DNA of 64,000 nucleotides from Pseudomonas sp. 2FG (GTDB lineage Bacteria > Pseudomonadota > Gammaproteobacteria > Pseudomonadales > Pseudomonadaceae): NCBI RefSeq assembly GCF_005502935.1, contig NZ_SCMP01000001.1, forward strand, positions 339,074-403,073, in the 5' to 3' direction. The position numbers and the translations under genes were made by a program. Shown piece by piece: positions 10,694 through 20,443 of this stretch; position 1 is the stretch's first letter; every line of letters starts with the position of its first letter. The notes below the pieces were generated by a model. The model saw only the letters and a list, made by a program, of their open reading frames with translations, did no database searches and was not told where the DNA came from.

Positions 10694-11603
10694 GTTTTGT
10701 CCGTCACATGCAACCGAAAACCGATTCGGGTGCCGGGTGCCGCAAGCTAAATAAACGCGGAGTGCACCAGCAAATCCCCCTTAAGGCAAGGGCTATTGCC
10801 GTCAAATGAGTGCCTGGCTGGCGCCTAGCCCATGGCTGCTGGCTCTCGAGCTGAAAGTCGACCAAGCGGTCTGGATACGACCACATAACCAGGCTACCCG
10901 TCTGTCTCAGCCAAGGAATAAACGCATGCTCACTTCGATCCGCCTGACGTGTTCCACGGCCCCGCTGACCTTAGCCCGCACCGCCTCCACCACCACTTCG
11001 GCGGCCCATCGATGCCATCGTCGATAGCACGTCAGATTCGACCTCGCCTTTCACCTCGGATGACATGATCGTTCGCGCACCGTGTGCGGCAAGCGGCGCG
11101 GCGGGCGCAATGCGGAGTTTCTGCCGAGCCTGACCGATAGTCTCAAAAGCCTGTCCGGCGTCTATGCCTTGGCTCACGCGTTCTTTCGCTGCCAGCGCCC
11201 TACCCGGCACAAAACAGCCTGAGCGGTGATATCCGCCGGGCGGGCGCTGCAGCTGGGGATGCGGAATGTCTGGCGTTCTGGGTGGCGAAGGCTTGCCACG
11301 ACTACGCGCGATGCCCTCCGCGCAATTGGTCGCGAGCTTCCGCCAGGAATGGCTGGCGGCCCAGCACATGGGCCACTCCGGCTGAAGCGAAAGGTTTGGC
11401 TATGTCTGAGTCTGCTGTTGCAGAGCGCTCATTGGGAAAGCGCAAAACCGTAGGCTGGCTAGAGTGCCGCGAAACCCAGCTCGACCCGTTGCTGGGTTTC
11501 GCCGAAAAACGGCTCTACCCAGCCTACATCCCTTTCGCGAACAGCACTTGCTCCTACGAAGAGCTGCAGCCCTGCTCAACATTTAACGGGTACATAGGCG
11601 TGC
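10694..11603. other. 910-bp region without a recognisable intact gene
   Basis: Between the polysaccharide operon and the ccm-linked lipoprotein gene I see only short open frames on both strands with no coherent protein features. A partly coding-like stretch on the plus strand around 11220-11390 changes frame repeatedly and has no start or ribosome site, so it may be a decayed gene I cannot identify. The region contains the 78-bp palindromic repeat at 11450-11527 and must also hold the promoter for the glycosyltransferase operon near 10700-10800. Confidence 0.5.
11450..11527. repeat. palindromic intergenic repeat, copy 1
   Basis: The ends GTAGGCTGG and CCAGCCTAC are inverted, with inner arms CGAAACCCAGC and GCTGGGTTTCG and outer TAGAG/CTCTAC. 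The whole unit can fold into one long hairpin. A related 91-bp copy with the same terminal and inner arms lies at 52208-52298. It resembles the short REP/MITE-like intergenic repeats common in pseudomonads. It is not inside a gene. Confidence 0.75.
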
Positions 11604-12029
11604 CTACTGCGGATATTGCCGGCTCAAACCCGGCGGCACACCGCTGCTGTCGGTGGGTAGCCAAGGCCCTTGCGGATTGCTGGCCCAACTCCAACCGTTG
11701 TCCCAGCGGTAGTAGGTGCGCTCGCGGTAGTAGATGCCTTTAGCCCCCTCCAACACGTAGACCCCCAGTTTGTTATCCCAATAGCTGCTCACCCCAGGCG
11801 GCGGGGCAAAGTGTGGGTGGGCCTTCATCCGCGTGCTGGGTTGCGGTTGCGGCGGGATCGGCTGGCTCGGTTGCTGCGTGCTGCGCGGTTTTGTGCTGGG
11901 TGCGGGCTTGCTGGGTGGTTGTTGGGTGCCGCGCGGTTCTTGCGGGATCGGCTGCTGCACCACAGGTACCGTACAACCGGCCAACGCCAACAGCAGCACC
12001 GCTAAACCGAGACGAATAGTAGTTTTCAT
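11604..12029 (-). CDS. small proline-rich lipoprotein linked to the ccm operon
   Basis: A 141-residue predicted lipoprotein. The signal peptide ends in the lipobox LAGC with the acylated cysteine near residue 19. Then comes a Pro/Gln/Ser/Thr-rich segment of about 50 residues (a low-complexity tether), followed by a compact C-terminal domain with repeated aromatic residues ([15 protein letters not shown]). The start overlaps the ccmI stop by 4 bp (ATGA), so it is probably translated with the ccm operon. I do not recognise a named family with confidence. The overlap suggests a periplasmic or outer-membrane protein co-expressed with cytochrome c assembly, but no function should be inferred beyond that. 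Confidence 0.75.
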   Translation of the reverse strand: MKTTIRLGLAVLLLALAGCTVPVVQQPIPQEPRGTQQPPSKPAPSTKPRSTQQPSQPIPPQPQPSTRMKAHPHFAPPPGVSSYWDNKLGVYVLEGAKGIYYRERTYYRWDNGWSWASNPQGPWLPTDSSGVPPGLSRQYPQ

Positions 12030-13234
12030 TGCGCCGGGCCATCCGCCGTATCGATAGTCAGCTGTTGCCGATCCGCTGTGCTGCTAGCCAAGGGTTGACT
12101 GCGACCGATCCACTCGCCCGCCTTGGCATTTCCCGCGCGTGACACACGGGCTACCAGTAAGACCTGAGGGAAGTTGGAGAGTTTCAGCTGCGGCATCATC
12201 GCGTCGCTATCCGACAGGCTGACTTCCGCCGGCAGGTCGGCCACGGTCAGGCGCTTGACCGCCAGCGGCATCGGCGGGCCGGAGGCGGCGCGGGCGAAGA
12301 CGAATACCGTGTCAGTGGGCTGGACTTTGCCTTGCAGCGCCGGCGCCAGTTCCACCCGTACCTTGAGCGCGGCAACCGTGGCCAGCGCAGCCGGCTCGGG
12401 CAGGGTTTCGCCCGCTGCGAGCCGTTCCCGGGCGCGCTCGATCCCCCCCTCAATCGCGCTGCGCGACGCATCACCGGCCGGCAGCAGAACCGCCAAGCGC
12501 TCCCAGAAGCCAATCGCATCCTTGAAGCGCTTGTCCTCAAACGCCGCAATACCCAGCAGGCCAAGGCTGGTGACCTCCTCCGGATTGGCCTGCAAGGCTT
12601 CATCGGTCAGCGCCTGCAGCTCCGCCGACCATTTTTTACCCTTGGCGAAATACAGCGCCTGGGCCAGTTGACCCAACAACTCGGGCTGACGCCCGGCCAG
12701 GCCAACGGCCCGCTCAAACGCACTCGCCGCGTCGGCAGCGCGATCTTGGGCCATATAGGTGCGACCGAGGAAATACCAGGCCTCGGCGGAATCCGGCTGG
12801 GCCTTGACGGCCTGCTCCAGGCGCGCGGTCATCTCCTCGACCGTGCGTGGCTGCTGGGCGAACTCACGGGCCAATTCGACTTTGTCGCTGGCGCCCCAGT
12901 GCAGGTAAAAACCAACCCCCATCAACGGCACCAGCACGGCGGCCAATAACGGGGTCAGCTTACCCAGGCGCGAGCTGCGCTCTTGCTCGGTGCCTTCGGT
13001 ATCGGCCAGCAACTCACGGGCCGCTTCGGTGCGACCGGCGTCCAGTTGCTCAGTGCCGAGCTCGCCGGCCTGCTGCTGAGCTTCCAGCTCGGCCAGACGT
13101 TCCTGATAGAGGGCCACGTTGAGGGCGGTACGGTCTTCCTCGGCCTGGGCACGGCGGCCACGCAACACGGGGATCAGCAGAAAAGCCAAGGCCACCAGCA
13201 ACAGCAGGCCGGCGGCGAGCCAGAAATCAATCAT
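12026..13234 (-). CDS. ccmI: cytochrome c maturation protein CcmI (CycH)
   Basis: A 402-residue membrane protein with an N-terminal transmembrane segment, a cytoplasmic region rich in Gln/Glu/Ala (about 30-95, likely coiled coil), a second membrane segment near residue 100, and a periplasmic TPR region ([26 protein letters not shown] is one repeat). CcmI holds the C-terminus of apocytochrome c and passes it to the CcmF/H haem lyase. The start overlaps ccmH by 4 bp. It is the last ccm gene of the operon, which ends with the lipoprotein gene. Confidence 0.92.
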   Translation of the reverse strand: MIDFWLAAGLLLLVALAFLLIPVLRGRRAQAEEDRTALNVALYQERLAELEAQQQAGELGTEQLDAGRTEAARELLADTEGTEQERSSRLGKLTPLLAAVLVPLMGVGFYLHWGASDKVELAREFAQQPRTVEEMTARLEQAVKAQPDSAEAWYFLGRTYMAQDRAADAASAFERAVGLAGRQPELLGQLAQALYFAKGKKWSAELQALTDEALQANPEEVTSLGLLGIAAFEDKRFKDAIGFWERLAVLLPAGDASRSAIEGGIERARERLAAGETLPEPAALATVAALKVRVELAPALQGKVQPTDTVFVFARAASGPPMPLAVKRLTVADLPAEVSLSDSDAMMPQLKLSNFPQVLLVARVSRAGNAKAGEWIGRSQPLASSTADRQQLTIDTADGPAQ

Positions 13235-13728
13235 GGGTGTTTTTTATCCGCATGCTCTGAGTTTAAAAGTGCGTCGAGGCGCGCACGCTCCTCGGCGGAA
13301 AGCGTGGCGACACCCGCGGCGGCTTCCCTGCGACGGCGCAGCACGAGCACACCCATCACCAGCAGGCCAGCGATCAGCAGGCCCGCCGGGCCATACCAAA
13401 GCAACCAGGTACGGGCATTCAGCGCCGGCTTGTAGCGAACGAACTCACCGTAGCGATCGACCATGAACTCGACGATCTGCTCGTTGCTCTTGCCCTCGCC
13501 GAGCATGCGAACGATTTCCCGGCGCAGGTCGGTGGCAATCGGGGCGTTAGAGTCGGCGATGTCCTGGTTCTGGCATTTGGGGCAGCGCAGCTCCTGGGTC
13601 AGCTGGCGAAAGCGTGCGCGCTCGGCCTCATCGGCGAACTCGTAGGTATCGATAGCCGCCTGCGCGACGCCGATCAGGCTCAGGCCCAGTGCGGCTATGA
13701 CTGCGGCCGCGCTAAGCCAGCGCTTCAT
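13231..13728 (-). CDS. ccmH: cytochrome c maturation protein CcmH
   Basis: A 165-residue protein with a signal peptide ending at VAQAA, the thioredoxin-like redox motif LRCPKCQNQ (cysteines about 49 and 52), and a single C-terminal transmembrane helix. It reduces the CXXCH cysteines of apocytochrome c for haem ligation together with CcmG. I place the start at 13728 because the ATG overlaps the ccmG stop (ATGA) and gives an export signal; the frame stays open further upstream, but that stretch is the ccmG shadow. This is the short CcmH type, with the TPR function on separate CcmI. Confidence 0.93.
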   Translation of the reverse strand: MKRWLSAAAVIAALGLSLIGVAQAAIDTYEFADEAERARFRQLTQELRCPKCQNQDIADSNAPIATDLRREIVRMLGEGKSNEQIVEFMVDRYGEFVRYKPALNARTWLLWYGPAGLLIAGLLVMGVLVLRRRREAAAGVATLSAEERARLDALLNSEHADKKHP

Positions 13729-14261
13729 TGGCCCGCCTCGTCGACCAGACCCTGATAGAGCGGCGCCAGCTGTTCGCGCCAGACGCGTTCGTCGATCACG
13801 CCGACAAACTTGTGGCGGATGATGCCTTGGCTGTCGATCAGGAAGGTCTCCGGCGCGCCATAGACGCCCAGGTTCAGACCCAGGCTGCCCTGCTCGTCGC
13901 GGATATTCAGTTGGTAGGGATTGTGGAATTCCTTCAGCCATTTCAGCGCGGCGGCGTTGTCGTCCTTGTAGTTGACGCCATAGACCCGCACGCCTTGCTG
14001 AGCCAGCTTGTTCAACATCGGATGTTCGACCCGGCAGGCCACGCACCAGGTCGCCCAGACGTTGAGCAACGCCGGCTTGCCGAGCAGATCGGCCTGGGTC
14101 AGGGTCTGCTCGCCCTCCACTGCCGGCAGGGAAAACGCCGGCACAGGTTTTCCGATCAGGGCCGAAGGCAGTTCGGACGGATTGAGGAACAGACCACGAT
14201 AGAGAAACACCGCGCCAATCAGGAAGATCGCCAGCGGCAACAGCAAGATCGCCCGCTTCAT
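13725..14261 (-). CDS. ccmG: thiol:disulfide interchange protein CcmG (DsbE)
   Basis: A 178-residue membrane-anchored periplasmic thioredoxin. The N-terminal anchor covers residues 3-22. The active site is WATWCVACRVEHP, cysteines 73 and 76, so CVAC rather than the more usual CPTC/CVSC. Downstream is the conserved GAPETFLID segment containing the cis-proline region. It receives electrons from DsbD-type proteins and keeps CcmH/apocytochrome reduced. It overlaps ccmF upstream and ccmH downstream by 4 bp each. Confidence 0.93.
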   Translation of the reverse strand: MKRAILLLPLAIFLIGAVFLYRGLFLNPSELPSALIGKPVPAFSLPAVEGEQTLTQADLLGKPALLNVWATWCVACRVEHPMLNKLAQQGVRVYGVNYKDDNAAALKWLKEFHNPYQLNIRDEQGSLGLNLGVYGAPETFLIDSQGIIRHKFVGVIDERVWREQLAPLYQGLVDEAGQ

Positions 14262-16258
14262 GCTTGCGCTCCAGTCAGACCCAAGGCATCCCGCACACGG
14301 GTTTTCACTTTCACCCGGTAGCGCCGATCGAACGCCGCCAGCAAGCCGCCAAAACCGGTCAACAGGCCACCGAACCAGATCCAGCGCACATAGGGCTTGA
14401 CGTGGACCCGCACAGCCCAGGCGCCATTTTCCAGCGGCTCACCGAGGGCGACGTAGAGGTCGCGGGTGAAGCCGGCGTCGATGCCGGCTTCGGTCATCAC
14501 CGAGTTCTGCACGCTGTAGAGACGCTTTTCCGGGTACAGCACGGTGACTTCCTTGCCGTCCTCGATCACCCGTACCGTGCCCTTATCCGAGGTGAAGTTC
14601 GGGCCTTCAAAGTGCTCCGCGCCTTCGAAGAGGAAGCGATAGCCACCCAGCTCCATCGACTCGCCCGGTTCCAGACGCAGATCGCGCTCGGCGCTGTTCT
14701 GGCTGGAGAGCACCACACCGAGGGCGCAGACGGCGATGCCGAGGTGCGCCACCTGCATGCCCCAGTAGCTGCGGCTCATGCCGCGAATGCCTTTGAGCAG
14801 GCCGGTGTGGCGAGTCTTGTCGAGCAGATCGCGCACGCCAGCCAACACCACCCAGGCCGCCAGCAGGCAGGCCGCCAGCACCGCCCAGTGGAAATCCGCC
14901 ACCAGCAGGGACGCGACACCGCCCAACACCACGCTGGACAGCAGCACCGGACTGAGCATACCGATCAGCCACTTCAGCGGTGTGTCCTTCCAACGCACTA
15001 TCACTCCCAGCGCCATCACCAGCATGAGCAGGCTCATCAGCGGCACGAACAGCGCATTGAAGTACGGCGGGCCGACCGACAGCTTGGCGCCGGTCAAGGC
15101 GTCCAACACCAGGGGATAGAGGGTGCCGAGCAGGATCATCGAGGCGGCGACCACCAGCACCAGGTTGTTGCCCAGCAGCAGCATCTCCCGCGACCACAGG
15201 GCGAAACCCACGTGGCTCTTGACCACCGGCGCACGCAGGGCGAACAGCGTCAGCGAGCCACCGACCACCAGCAACAGGAAGGCCAGGATAAATACGCCGC
15301 GCTCGGGATCGGAGGCGAAGGCGTGCACCGAGGTCAACACGCCGGAGCGCACCAGGAAGGTGCCCAGCAGGCTCAACGAAAACGCCGCAATCGCCAACAA
15401 CACGGTCCAGCTTTTGAACACGCCACGCTTCTCGGTCACCGCCAGCGAGTGGATCAGCGCGGTGCCGACCAGCCAGGGCATGAAGGAGGCATTTTCCACC
15501 GGGTCCCAGAACCACCAGCCGCCCCAGCCCAATTCGTAATAAGCCCACCAGGAGCCCAGGGTGATGCCGATACCGAGGAAGGCCCAGGCGACAATGGTCC
15601 ACGGCCGCGACCAGCGCGCCCAAGCCGCATCCAGGCGACCGCCGAGCAAGGCGGCGATGGCGAAGGAGAAGGCGACCGAGAAGCCGACATAGCCCATGTA
15701 GAGCATGGGCGGATGGACGATCAGGCCGATGTCCTGCAGCAGCGGATTGAGATCGCGGCCGTCCACCGGGCTCTGCGGCAGGAGGCGTTCGAAGGGGTTG
15801 GAGGTGACGATCAGGAACAGCAAGAAGCCGATACTGATCATCCCCATCACACCCAGCACGCGGGCCAGCATCACATCCGGCAACTGCCGGGAGAAGATCG
15901 ACACCGCGAAGGTCCAGCCACCGAGGATCAATGCCCACAGCAGCAAGGAGCCTTCGTGGGCGCCCCACACGGCGCTGAACTTGTAGTACCAGGGCAAGGC
16001 GCTGTTGGAATTGTTGGCGACATAGGCGACCGAGAAGTCGTCGACCATGAAGGCGTAGGTCAGGCAGGCAAAAGCAAACAGCAGAAAGGCAAACTGCCCC
16101 CAGGCCGCAGGCTGCGCCAGCCTCATCCACTGGTGATCGCCACGCCAGGCGCCGATCATCGGCAGCGTGGCCTGCACCAGCGCCATGCACAGGGCCAGAA
16201 TCATCGCCAGGTGGCCCAGTTCGGGCACTATCAAACCAGGCATCAAGCCAGACATCAT
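14258..16258 (-). CDS. ccmF: cytochrome c haem lyase subunit CcmF
   Basis: A 666-residue polytopic inner-membrane protein with about 15 hydrophobic segments. The tryptophan-rich haem-handling motif [18 protein letters not shown] lies around residues 235-255, and a large periplasmic region precedes the final membrane segment near 625. It takes haem from CcmE and attaches it to apocytochrome c. It overlaps ccmE and ccmG by 4 bp. Two adjacent ATG codons occur at the start; either would give essentially the same protein. Confidence 0.95.
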   Translation of the reverse strand: MMSGLMPGLIVPELGHLAMILALCMALVQATLPMIGAWRGDHQWMRLAQPAAWGQFAFLLFAFACLTYAFMVDDFSVAYVANNSNSALPWYYKFSAVWGAHEGSLLLWALILGGWTFAVSIFSRQLPDVMLARVLGVMGMISIGFLLFLIVTSNPFERLLPQSPVDGRDLNPLLQDIGLIVHPPMLYMGYVGFSVAFSFAIAALLGGRLDAAWARWSRPWTIVAWAFLGIGITLGSWWAYYELGWGGWWFWDPVENASFMPWLVGTALIHSLAVTEKRGVFKSWTVLLAIAAFSLSLLGTFLVRSGVLTSVHAFASDPERGVFILAFLLLVVGGSLTLFALRAPVVKSHVGFALWSREMLLLGNNLVLVVAASMILLGTLYPLVLDALTGAKLSVGPPYFNALFVPLMSLLMLVMALGVIVRWKDTPLKWLIGMLSPVLLSSVVLGGVASLLVADFHWAVLAACLLAAWVVLAGVRDLLDKTRHTGLLKGIRGMSRSYWGMQVAHLGIAVCALGVVLSSQNSAERDLRLEPGESMELGGYRFLFEGAEHFEGPNFTSDKGTVRVIEDGKEVTVLYPEKRLYSVQNSVMTEAGIDAGFTRDLYVALGEPLENGAWAVRVHVKPYVRWIWFGGLLTGFGGLLAAFDRRYRVKVKTRVRDALGLTGAQA

Positions 16259-16731
16259 TGCGCCCCCTCTTTCGATTGCATGGCGTCCGACTGCATGGAC
16301 TGATACTGGCCGCTGTCTTTGAGAGCCTTGGTCACTTCCGGTGGCATGTACTTTTCGTCGTGCTTGGCCAGCACTTCGTCGGCGATCAGCACGCCGTCGG
16401 CATTCAGCTTGCCCAAAGCGACTATGCCCTGCCCCTCACGGAACAGATCCGGCAGGATGCCGCGGTAGTGGATGGTGACATTCTTGGCGAAGTCGGTGAC
16501 CACGAATTGCACGTCCAGCGAGTCGCCGAAACGCTTCAAGGAGCCCTTTTCGACCATGCCGCCGGCGCGAATCCGGGTGTCATGCGGTACTTCGCCATTA
16601 GCGATCTGCGTCGGGGTGTAAAACAGATTGATGTTCTGCTGCAGGGCGCTGAGCGCGAGTGCGACGGCGACCCCGACGCCGGCCAGAATGCCGAGGATGA
16701 TAAACAGACGCTTCTTACGCAGCGGATTCAC
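16255..16731 (-). CDS. ccmE: cytochrome c maturation haem chaperone CcmE
   Basis: A 158-residue protein with an N-terminal membrane anchor (about 8-29) and an OB-fold periplasmic domain. The covalent haem site is [13 protein letters not shown] with His124 and Tyr128, the HxxxY signature. It carries haem from the CcmABCD complex to CcmF. It overlaps ccmD and ccmF by 4 bp each. The C-terminal tail after 140 is short and polar, as usual. Confidence 0.95.
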   Translation of the reverse strand: MNPLRKKRLFIILGILAGVGVAVALALSALQQNINLFYTPTQIANGEVPHDTRIRAGGMVEKGSLKRFGDSLDVQFVVTDFAKNVTIHYRGILPDLFREGQGIVALGKLNADGVLIADEVLAKHDEKYMPPEVTKALKDSGQYQSMQSDAMQSKEGAQ

Positions 16732-16904
16732 TTCTGACGCTCCCGGCGCAAACGACGCGCCTCTTCTTGCAGGTAACGGCGACGCGCCAGAATCGGCATC
16801 GCGACGTTGATAGCCAGCACCGTCAGGCCAATGCCATAGGCCGACCAGACATACAAGGCATGCTGGCCCATGGCGAGAAAATCGCCGAAGGAGGTAAAGC
16901 TCAT
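16728..16904 (-). CDS. ccmD: haem exporter accessory protein CcmD
   Basis: A 58-residue single-span membrane protein. It begins [20 protein letters not shown], followed by one hydrophobic helix and a very basic cytoplasmic tail ([19 protein letters not shown]). CcmD releases holo-CcmE from CcmC. The start at 16904 overlaps the last codons of ccmC by 4 bp; the frame remains open upstream, but this is ccmC sequence read out of frame. Size and tail are typical of the family. Confidence 0.9.
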   Translation of the reverse strand: MSFTSFGDFLAMGQHALYVWSAYGIGLTVLAINVAMPILARRRYLQEEARRLRRERQK

Positions 16905-17662
16905 CGTACGCCCTCCAGCCCCACTTGTTTCACCACTTCGGCCTTGACCCAACTGCTGCGCGACTCGCGCTTGAGCACTTCCAGGCGCATGCGCAGCAGC
17001 AATACGGCGCCGAAGAAACAGTAGAAGCCGAGCGCCATGAGCAACAGCGGCAGCCACATCTCCACCGGCATCGCCGGCTTCTCGGTGAGCTTGAAGGTGG
17101 CGCCCTGGTGCAGGGTGTTCCACCACTCCACCGAGTATTTGATGATCGGGATGTTGATCACCCCGACTATGGCCAGCACCGCGCAAGCCTTGGCCGCGCT
17201 GTCGCGATTGCTGATGGCATGCCCGAGGGCGATCACGCCGAAATACAGAAACAGCAGGATCAACATCGAGGTCAACCGCGCATCCCAGACCCACCAGGAG
17301 CCCCAGGTCGGTTTGCCCCAGATGGCGCCGGTCAGCAGCGCGATAACGGTCATCCAGGCACCGATAGGTGCGGCCGCCTGCAACGCCACATCCGCCAGCT
17401 TAATCTTCCACACCAGCCCCACCACGCCGGCCACCGCCAGCATGAGGTAACAGGACTGGGCGAGGATGGCCGCCGGCACATGGATGTAGATGATCCGGAA
17501 GCTATTGCCCTGCTGGTAATCCGGCGGCGCAAAAACCAGCCCCCACACCAGTCCCACGCCGATCAGCAACACGGCGGCCAGCGTCAGCCAGGGCAACCAG
17601 CGACCACTGATGTCGTAGAACCATTTGGGCGAGCCCCATTTGTGAAACCAAGTCCAATTCAT
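16901..17662 (-). CDS. ccmC: haem-handling protein CcmC
   Basis: A 253-residue integral membrane protein with six hydrophobic segments and the WWD motif [13 protein letters not shown] around residue 125, flanked by conserved histidines (IHVPAA). It binds haem in the periplasm and loads it onto CcmE. The ATG at 17662 begins [12 protein letters not shown], the conserved N-terminus; more upstream in-frame codons reach into the ccmB-ccmC spacer and lack family similarity. The spacer to ccmB is 19 bp. Confidence 0.94.
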   Translation of the reverse strand: MNWTWFHKWGSPKWFYDISGRWLPWLTLAAVLLIGVGLVWGLVFAPPDYQQGNSFRIIYIHVPAAILAQSCYLMLAVAGVVGLVWKIKLADVALQAAAPIGAWMTVIALLTGAIWGKPTWGSWWVWDARLTSMLILLFLYFGVIALGHAISNRDSAAKACAVLAIVGVINIPIIKYSVEWWNTLHQGATFKLTEKPAMPVEMWLPLLLMALGFYCFFGAVLLLRMRLEVLKRESRSSWVKAEVVKQVGLEGVR

Positions 17663-17681
17663 CACGGTAACCAATTCATTT

Positions 17682-18353
17682 TTATTCGCCGACGCTGATA
17701 GACAGGCCGGCGGCTGTCGCAAAAGGAGTCAGTGTGACCGCTAACGCAGTGAGACTGCCCATCCACAATAAGTAACCGACCACCGGCAATCCTTGCAGGG
17801 CCGCCTGCAACGCCCCGCTGCCGAGAATCAGCACCGGGATGTACAGCGGCAGAATCAGCAGCGCCAGCAACAGGCCGCCACGCTTGAGGCCTACGGTCAA
17901 CGCCGCACCCACGGCGCCGAGCAGGCTCAACACCGGCGTGCCCAGCAATAGCGTCAGCAGCAAGACCGGCAGGCAGCGCGCCGGCAGGCCGAGCATCAAC
18001 GCCAGCAAAGGTGCGAGCAAGACCAATGCCAAACCGGAAAACAGCCAGTGTGCCAGCACCTTGGCCAACACCAGAAGCGCTAAGGGGTGCGACGAAAGGA
18101 CCCACTGCTCCAGCGAGCCATCTTCGAAATCGCTACGAAACAAGCCATCCAGCGACAGCAGCACCGCCAGTAGCGCAGCAACCCAGATCAAACCGGGCGA
18201 CAGGGTTTGCAGCAACTGGGTCTCCGGCCCGACGGCGAGCGGGAACAGGGCGATCACTATGGCGAAAAACACCAGCGGATTGGCCAGCTCCGCCGGGCGG
18301 CGAAACAGCAGGCGCGCCTCACGGGCGACGAGCAAGGTGAAGACATTGCTCAT
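17682..18353 (-). CDS. ccmB: haem exporter permease CcmB
   Basis: A 223-residue membrane protein with six hydrophobic segments. The N-terminal pattern [23 protein letters not shown] and the [17 protein letters not shown] cytoplasmic loop are CcmB hallmarks. Together with CcmA it forms the ABC unit that drives release of holo-CcmE. The start at 18353 (MSNVFTLL) overlaps the ccmA stop by 4 bp; upstream in-frame sequence is ccmA shadow. Confidence 0.94.
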   Translation of the reverse strand: MSNVFTLLVAREARLLFRRPAELANPLVFFAIVIALFPLAVGPETQLLQTLSPGLIWVAALLAVLLSLDGLFRSDFEDGSLEQWVLSSHPLALLVLAKVLAHWLFSGLALVLLAPLLALMLGLPARCLPVLLLTLLLGTPVLSLLGAVGAALTVGLKRGGLLLALLILPLYIPVLILGSGALQAALQGLPVVGYLLWMGSLTALAVTLTPFATAAGLSISVGE

Positions 18354-18985
18354 GGATTGCGCTGCCCCAAATCGAGATCGCGATAGCCCGCCGGCTTCAC
18401 CGCCAGCGCGTGGTGGGTGGTCAACACCACCAGGCCACCTTGCTCGCAATGACGAGCCAGATGGCTTTCCAGTTGAGCCACGCCTTGCTTATCGAGCGCG
18501 GTGAACGGCTCATCGAGAATCCACAGCGGCGGTGCATCCAGATACAGCCGAGCCAGGGCGACTCGACGCTGCTGACCAGCCGATAAGGTATGGCAGGGAA
18601 CATCCTCGAAACCGCGCAGTCCGACGGCCTCAAGCGCCTGCCAGATCGCGCCACGCTCGGCGGGACGATGCAACGCACACAGCCAGGCGAGGTTCTCCTC
18701 GGCGGTCAGCAAGCCCTTGATCCCGGCGGCATGGCCAATCCACAGCAGATTGCGGGTTAATTCAGCACGCTGCCGAATCAGTGCCTGGCCATTCAGGCGC
18801 ACCTCGCCGGCGGTAGGCTGCATCAATCCGGCCAGCAAACGCAGCAGGCTGGTCTTGCCGCTGCCATTGGGGCCGGATACCTGCAACATTTCACCGGCAG
18901 CCAGGCGCAGGTCGAGCCGCTCGAAGAGCATGCGCCAATCCCGCTCGCAGACGAGCGCCACAGCTTCGAGTAAAGGGCTATTCAC
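18350..18985 (-). CDS. ccmA: haem exporter ATPase CcmA
   Basis: A 211-residue ABC ATPase. Walker A is [12 protein letters not shown] near 38-49, the signature is [14 protein letters not shown], Walker B is [12 protein letters not shown], and a switch histidine follows in TTHHA. A GTG codon at 18985 serves as start, with AAGG about 10 bases upstream. It is the first gene of ccmABCDEFGHI. A TATAAT box lies about 110 bp upstream. In related genomes ccmA follows the chemotaxis genes; here it follows a stub of fliA. Confidence 0.94.
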   Translation of the reverse strand: MNSPLLEAVALVCERDWRMLFERLDLRLAAGEMLQVSGPNGSGKTSLLRLLAGLMQPTAGEVRLNGQALIRQRAELTRNLLWIGHAAGIKGLLTAEENLAWLCALHRPAERGAIWQALEAVGLRGFEDVPCHTLSAGQQRRVALARLYLDAPPLWILDEPFTALDKQGVAQLESHLARHCEQGGLVVLTTHHALAVKPAGYRDLDLGQRNP

Positions 18986-19085
18986 AGCATGGCGACCTTA
19001 GGGGTATTCAAGCTTCTGGCTATCAAGTCCGAGCAGGCTTGGCCGCTATATTGACGCAGGTTCAGTGCGCGGCCGACCCGGACGG

Positions 19086-19120
19086 GGCGGCATTATACAT
19101 GCCATGCCCTGCCCCCCGAA
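19086..19120 (-). promoter_or_regulatory. candidate sigma70 promoter for the ccm operon
   Basis: On the minus strand a perfect TATAAT (19092-19097) lies about 107 bp upstream of the ccmA start. The -35 region 17 bp further up is poor (TTCGGG). A G/C-rich short inverted repeat (GCCC...GGGC) overlaps the spacer. The call rests on the -10 match and position only. Confidence 0.4.
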
Positions 19121-19211
19121 GCGGGCATTTTCGACAGCTTGTAACCCGTTGATGAGCGAAATCAGCAGCAGGAAGGCCTACTGGCTAAAGGCGAAACCGC
19201 CAAGGCCGGTG

Positions 19212-19271
19212 GCGTAGGGAGTCCCGCGCCCGAGCCTTGCTATACCTACACAGCCCAGTGGCCGCTGTTAT
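19212..19271 (-). pseudogene. fliA: fliA 5' stub with mutated start codon
   Basis: Reading from the base triplet overlapping the fleN stop gives ATA-ACA-GCG-GCC-ACT-GGG..., that is (I)TAATG-LCR-YSKARARDSLR. Pseudomonas FliA (sigma28) begins, as I know it, MTAASG..MYxKxQAQ..Q, and its start codon sits exactly at the fleN stop. The stub thus matches for about 15-18 codons with the ATG changed to ATA and two CAG codons changed to CGG. Similarity stops near 19212, and nothing else of fliA or the che/mot genes remains before ccmA. Confidence 0.65.
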
Positions 19272-20098
19272 GCGGCCGAATCAGCGGTCGGCCGCCGCAC
19301 CAAACGCTCGACGAAAAACTCCAGATGGCCGCGCGGGTTGGCCGGCAACGGCCAGGTGTCGACTTTCTGAGCTATCGCTTTGAACGCCAGCGCGCACTTC
19401 GAGCGCGGGAAGGCTTCGTAGACAGCGCGCTGTTTCTGCACAGCCTTACGGACTGACTCATCGTAGGGCACAGCGCCGGCGTACTGCAGCGCCACGTCGA
19501 GGAACCGATCCGTCACTTTGGTCAGTTTGGCGAAGAGGTTGCGGCCCTCTTGCGGGCTATGCACCAGGTTAGCCAGCACGCGGAAACGGCTCATGCCGTA
19601 GTCGCGATTGAGCAGCTTGATCAGCGCATAGGCGTCGGTGATCGAAGTCGGCTCATCGACCACTACCACTATGACTTCCTGGGCGGCGCGCACGAAGCTG
19701 ATCACCGCATCGCCAATCCCGGCGGCGGTATCGATCACCAGCACGTCGAGGTTGTCACTGATCTCGCTGAACGCCTGGATCAGCCCGGCATGCTGCAGCG
19801 GCGAGAGGTGCAGCATCCTCTGTGTGCCCGAGGCCGACGGAACTACGCGAATACCGCCCGGCCCCTGCAGCAGGACATCGCGCAGTTCGCACTCGCCACT
19901 GATGACGTCGGCCAAGGTGCGCTTCGCCGTTAAGCCGAGCAGCACATCGATGTTTGCCAGGCCGAGGTCGGCATCCATCAACATCACCCGCCGCCCGAGG
20001 TCGGCTAGGGCCAGGGACAGATTCACCGCCACATTGGTTTTGCCGACTCCGCCCTTACCGCCGGTCACCGCGATCACCTGTACGGGATGCATACCCAT
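19268..20098 (-). CDS. fleN: flagellar number regulator FleN, MinD/ParA-type ATPase
   Basis: A 276-residue deviant Walker A ATPase: GGKGGVGKTNVAVNLSLALA near residues 13-30, a switch I/DAD-type motif LMDADLGLANIDVLLG, and VLVIDTAAGIGD. The entire length follows the Pseudomonas FleN pattern, including the C-terminal PRGHLEFFVERLV. FleN binds FleQ and, depending on ATP and c-di-GMP, restrains it; it normally limits polar flagella to one. It is normally between flhF and fliA, but here flhF is absent and fliA is a stub. The reading frame is intact with no obvious damage. ParA/Soj-type plasmid partitioning is unlikely, given the FleN-specific sequence. Confidence 0.92.
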   Translation of the reverse strand: MGMHPVQVIAVTGGKGGVGKTNVAVNLSLALADLGRRVMLMDADLGLANIDVLLGLTAKRTLADVISGECELRDVLLQGPGGIRVVPSASGTQRMLHLSPLQHAGLIQAFSEISDNLDVLVIDTAAGIGDAVISFVRAAQEVIVVVVDEPTSITDAYALIKLLNRDYGMSRFRVLANLVHSPQEGRNLFAKLTKVTDRFLDVALQYAGAVPYDESVRKAVQKQRAVYEAFPRSKCALAFKAIAQKVDTWPLPANPRGHLEFFVERLVRRPTADSAA

Positions 20099-20443
20099 GT
20101 TATCTATACACCTTATCTGACTTCGACTGGGGCCATTTGGCTGGTTCCGTTCGGATCATCCTGAACGGTACAAGACACATCCTACGCCTAGAAATTCTTG
20201 CGCCCGTCACACCTAGCCAGCGCGTCACGCCGGGCAAAGACCGGCAAACGGGGCGGCCATGGCATCTTCAGGCAATATCTGTTCCAACCCTACCTCAGGC
20301 TGATCACGGGCAGCTCCAGCCCTAGTCCCGCAACGCTTTTCCCGATGGCGCAAGCCAACGCCACCCGCACCGCGGCAGCTATCGCGACGGAATCTTGACT
20401 CTTCGACACGAGATTCGAAGCAGCCTCGGCAATCGAACAGATG
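20099..20443. other. scar region between fliK stub and fleN
   Basis: About 345 bp with no intact frame of convincing composition. On the minus strand a short piece reading LEQILPEDAMAAP-like could be residual fliK; I cannot assign the rest. The fleN ribosome site is weak (AAGG about 14 bases upstream of ATG), and any promoter for fleN now has to be here or in the hptB operon, since its usual operon partners are gone. Confidence 0.5.

Noticed and set aside
14264..16303. A long open frame on the plus strand opposite ccmF
   Set aside because: Composition dominated by His, Gln and Arg without domains; ccmF on the other strand is unmistakable.
19268..20098. ParA/Soj partition ATPase
   Set aside because: Whole-length pattern, including the N- and C-terminal ends, is FleN; no parB or parS nearby.
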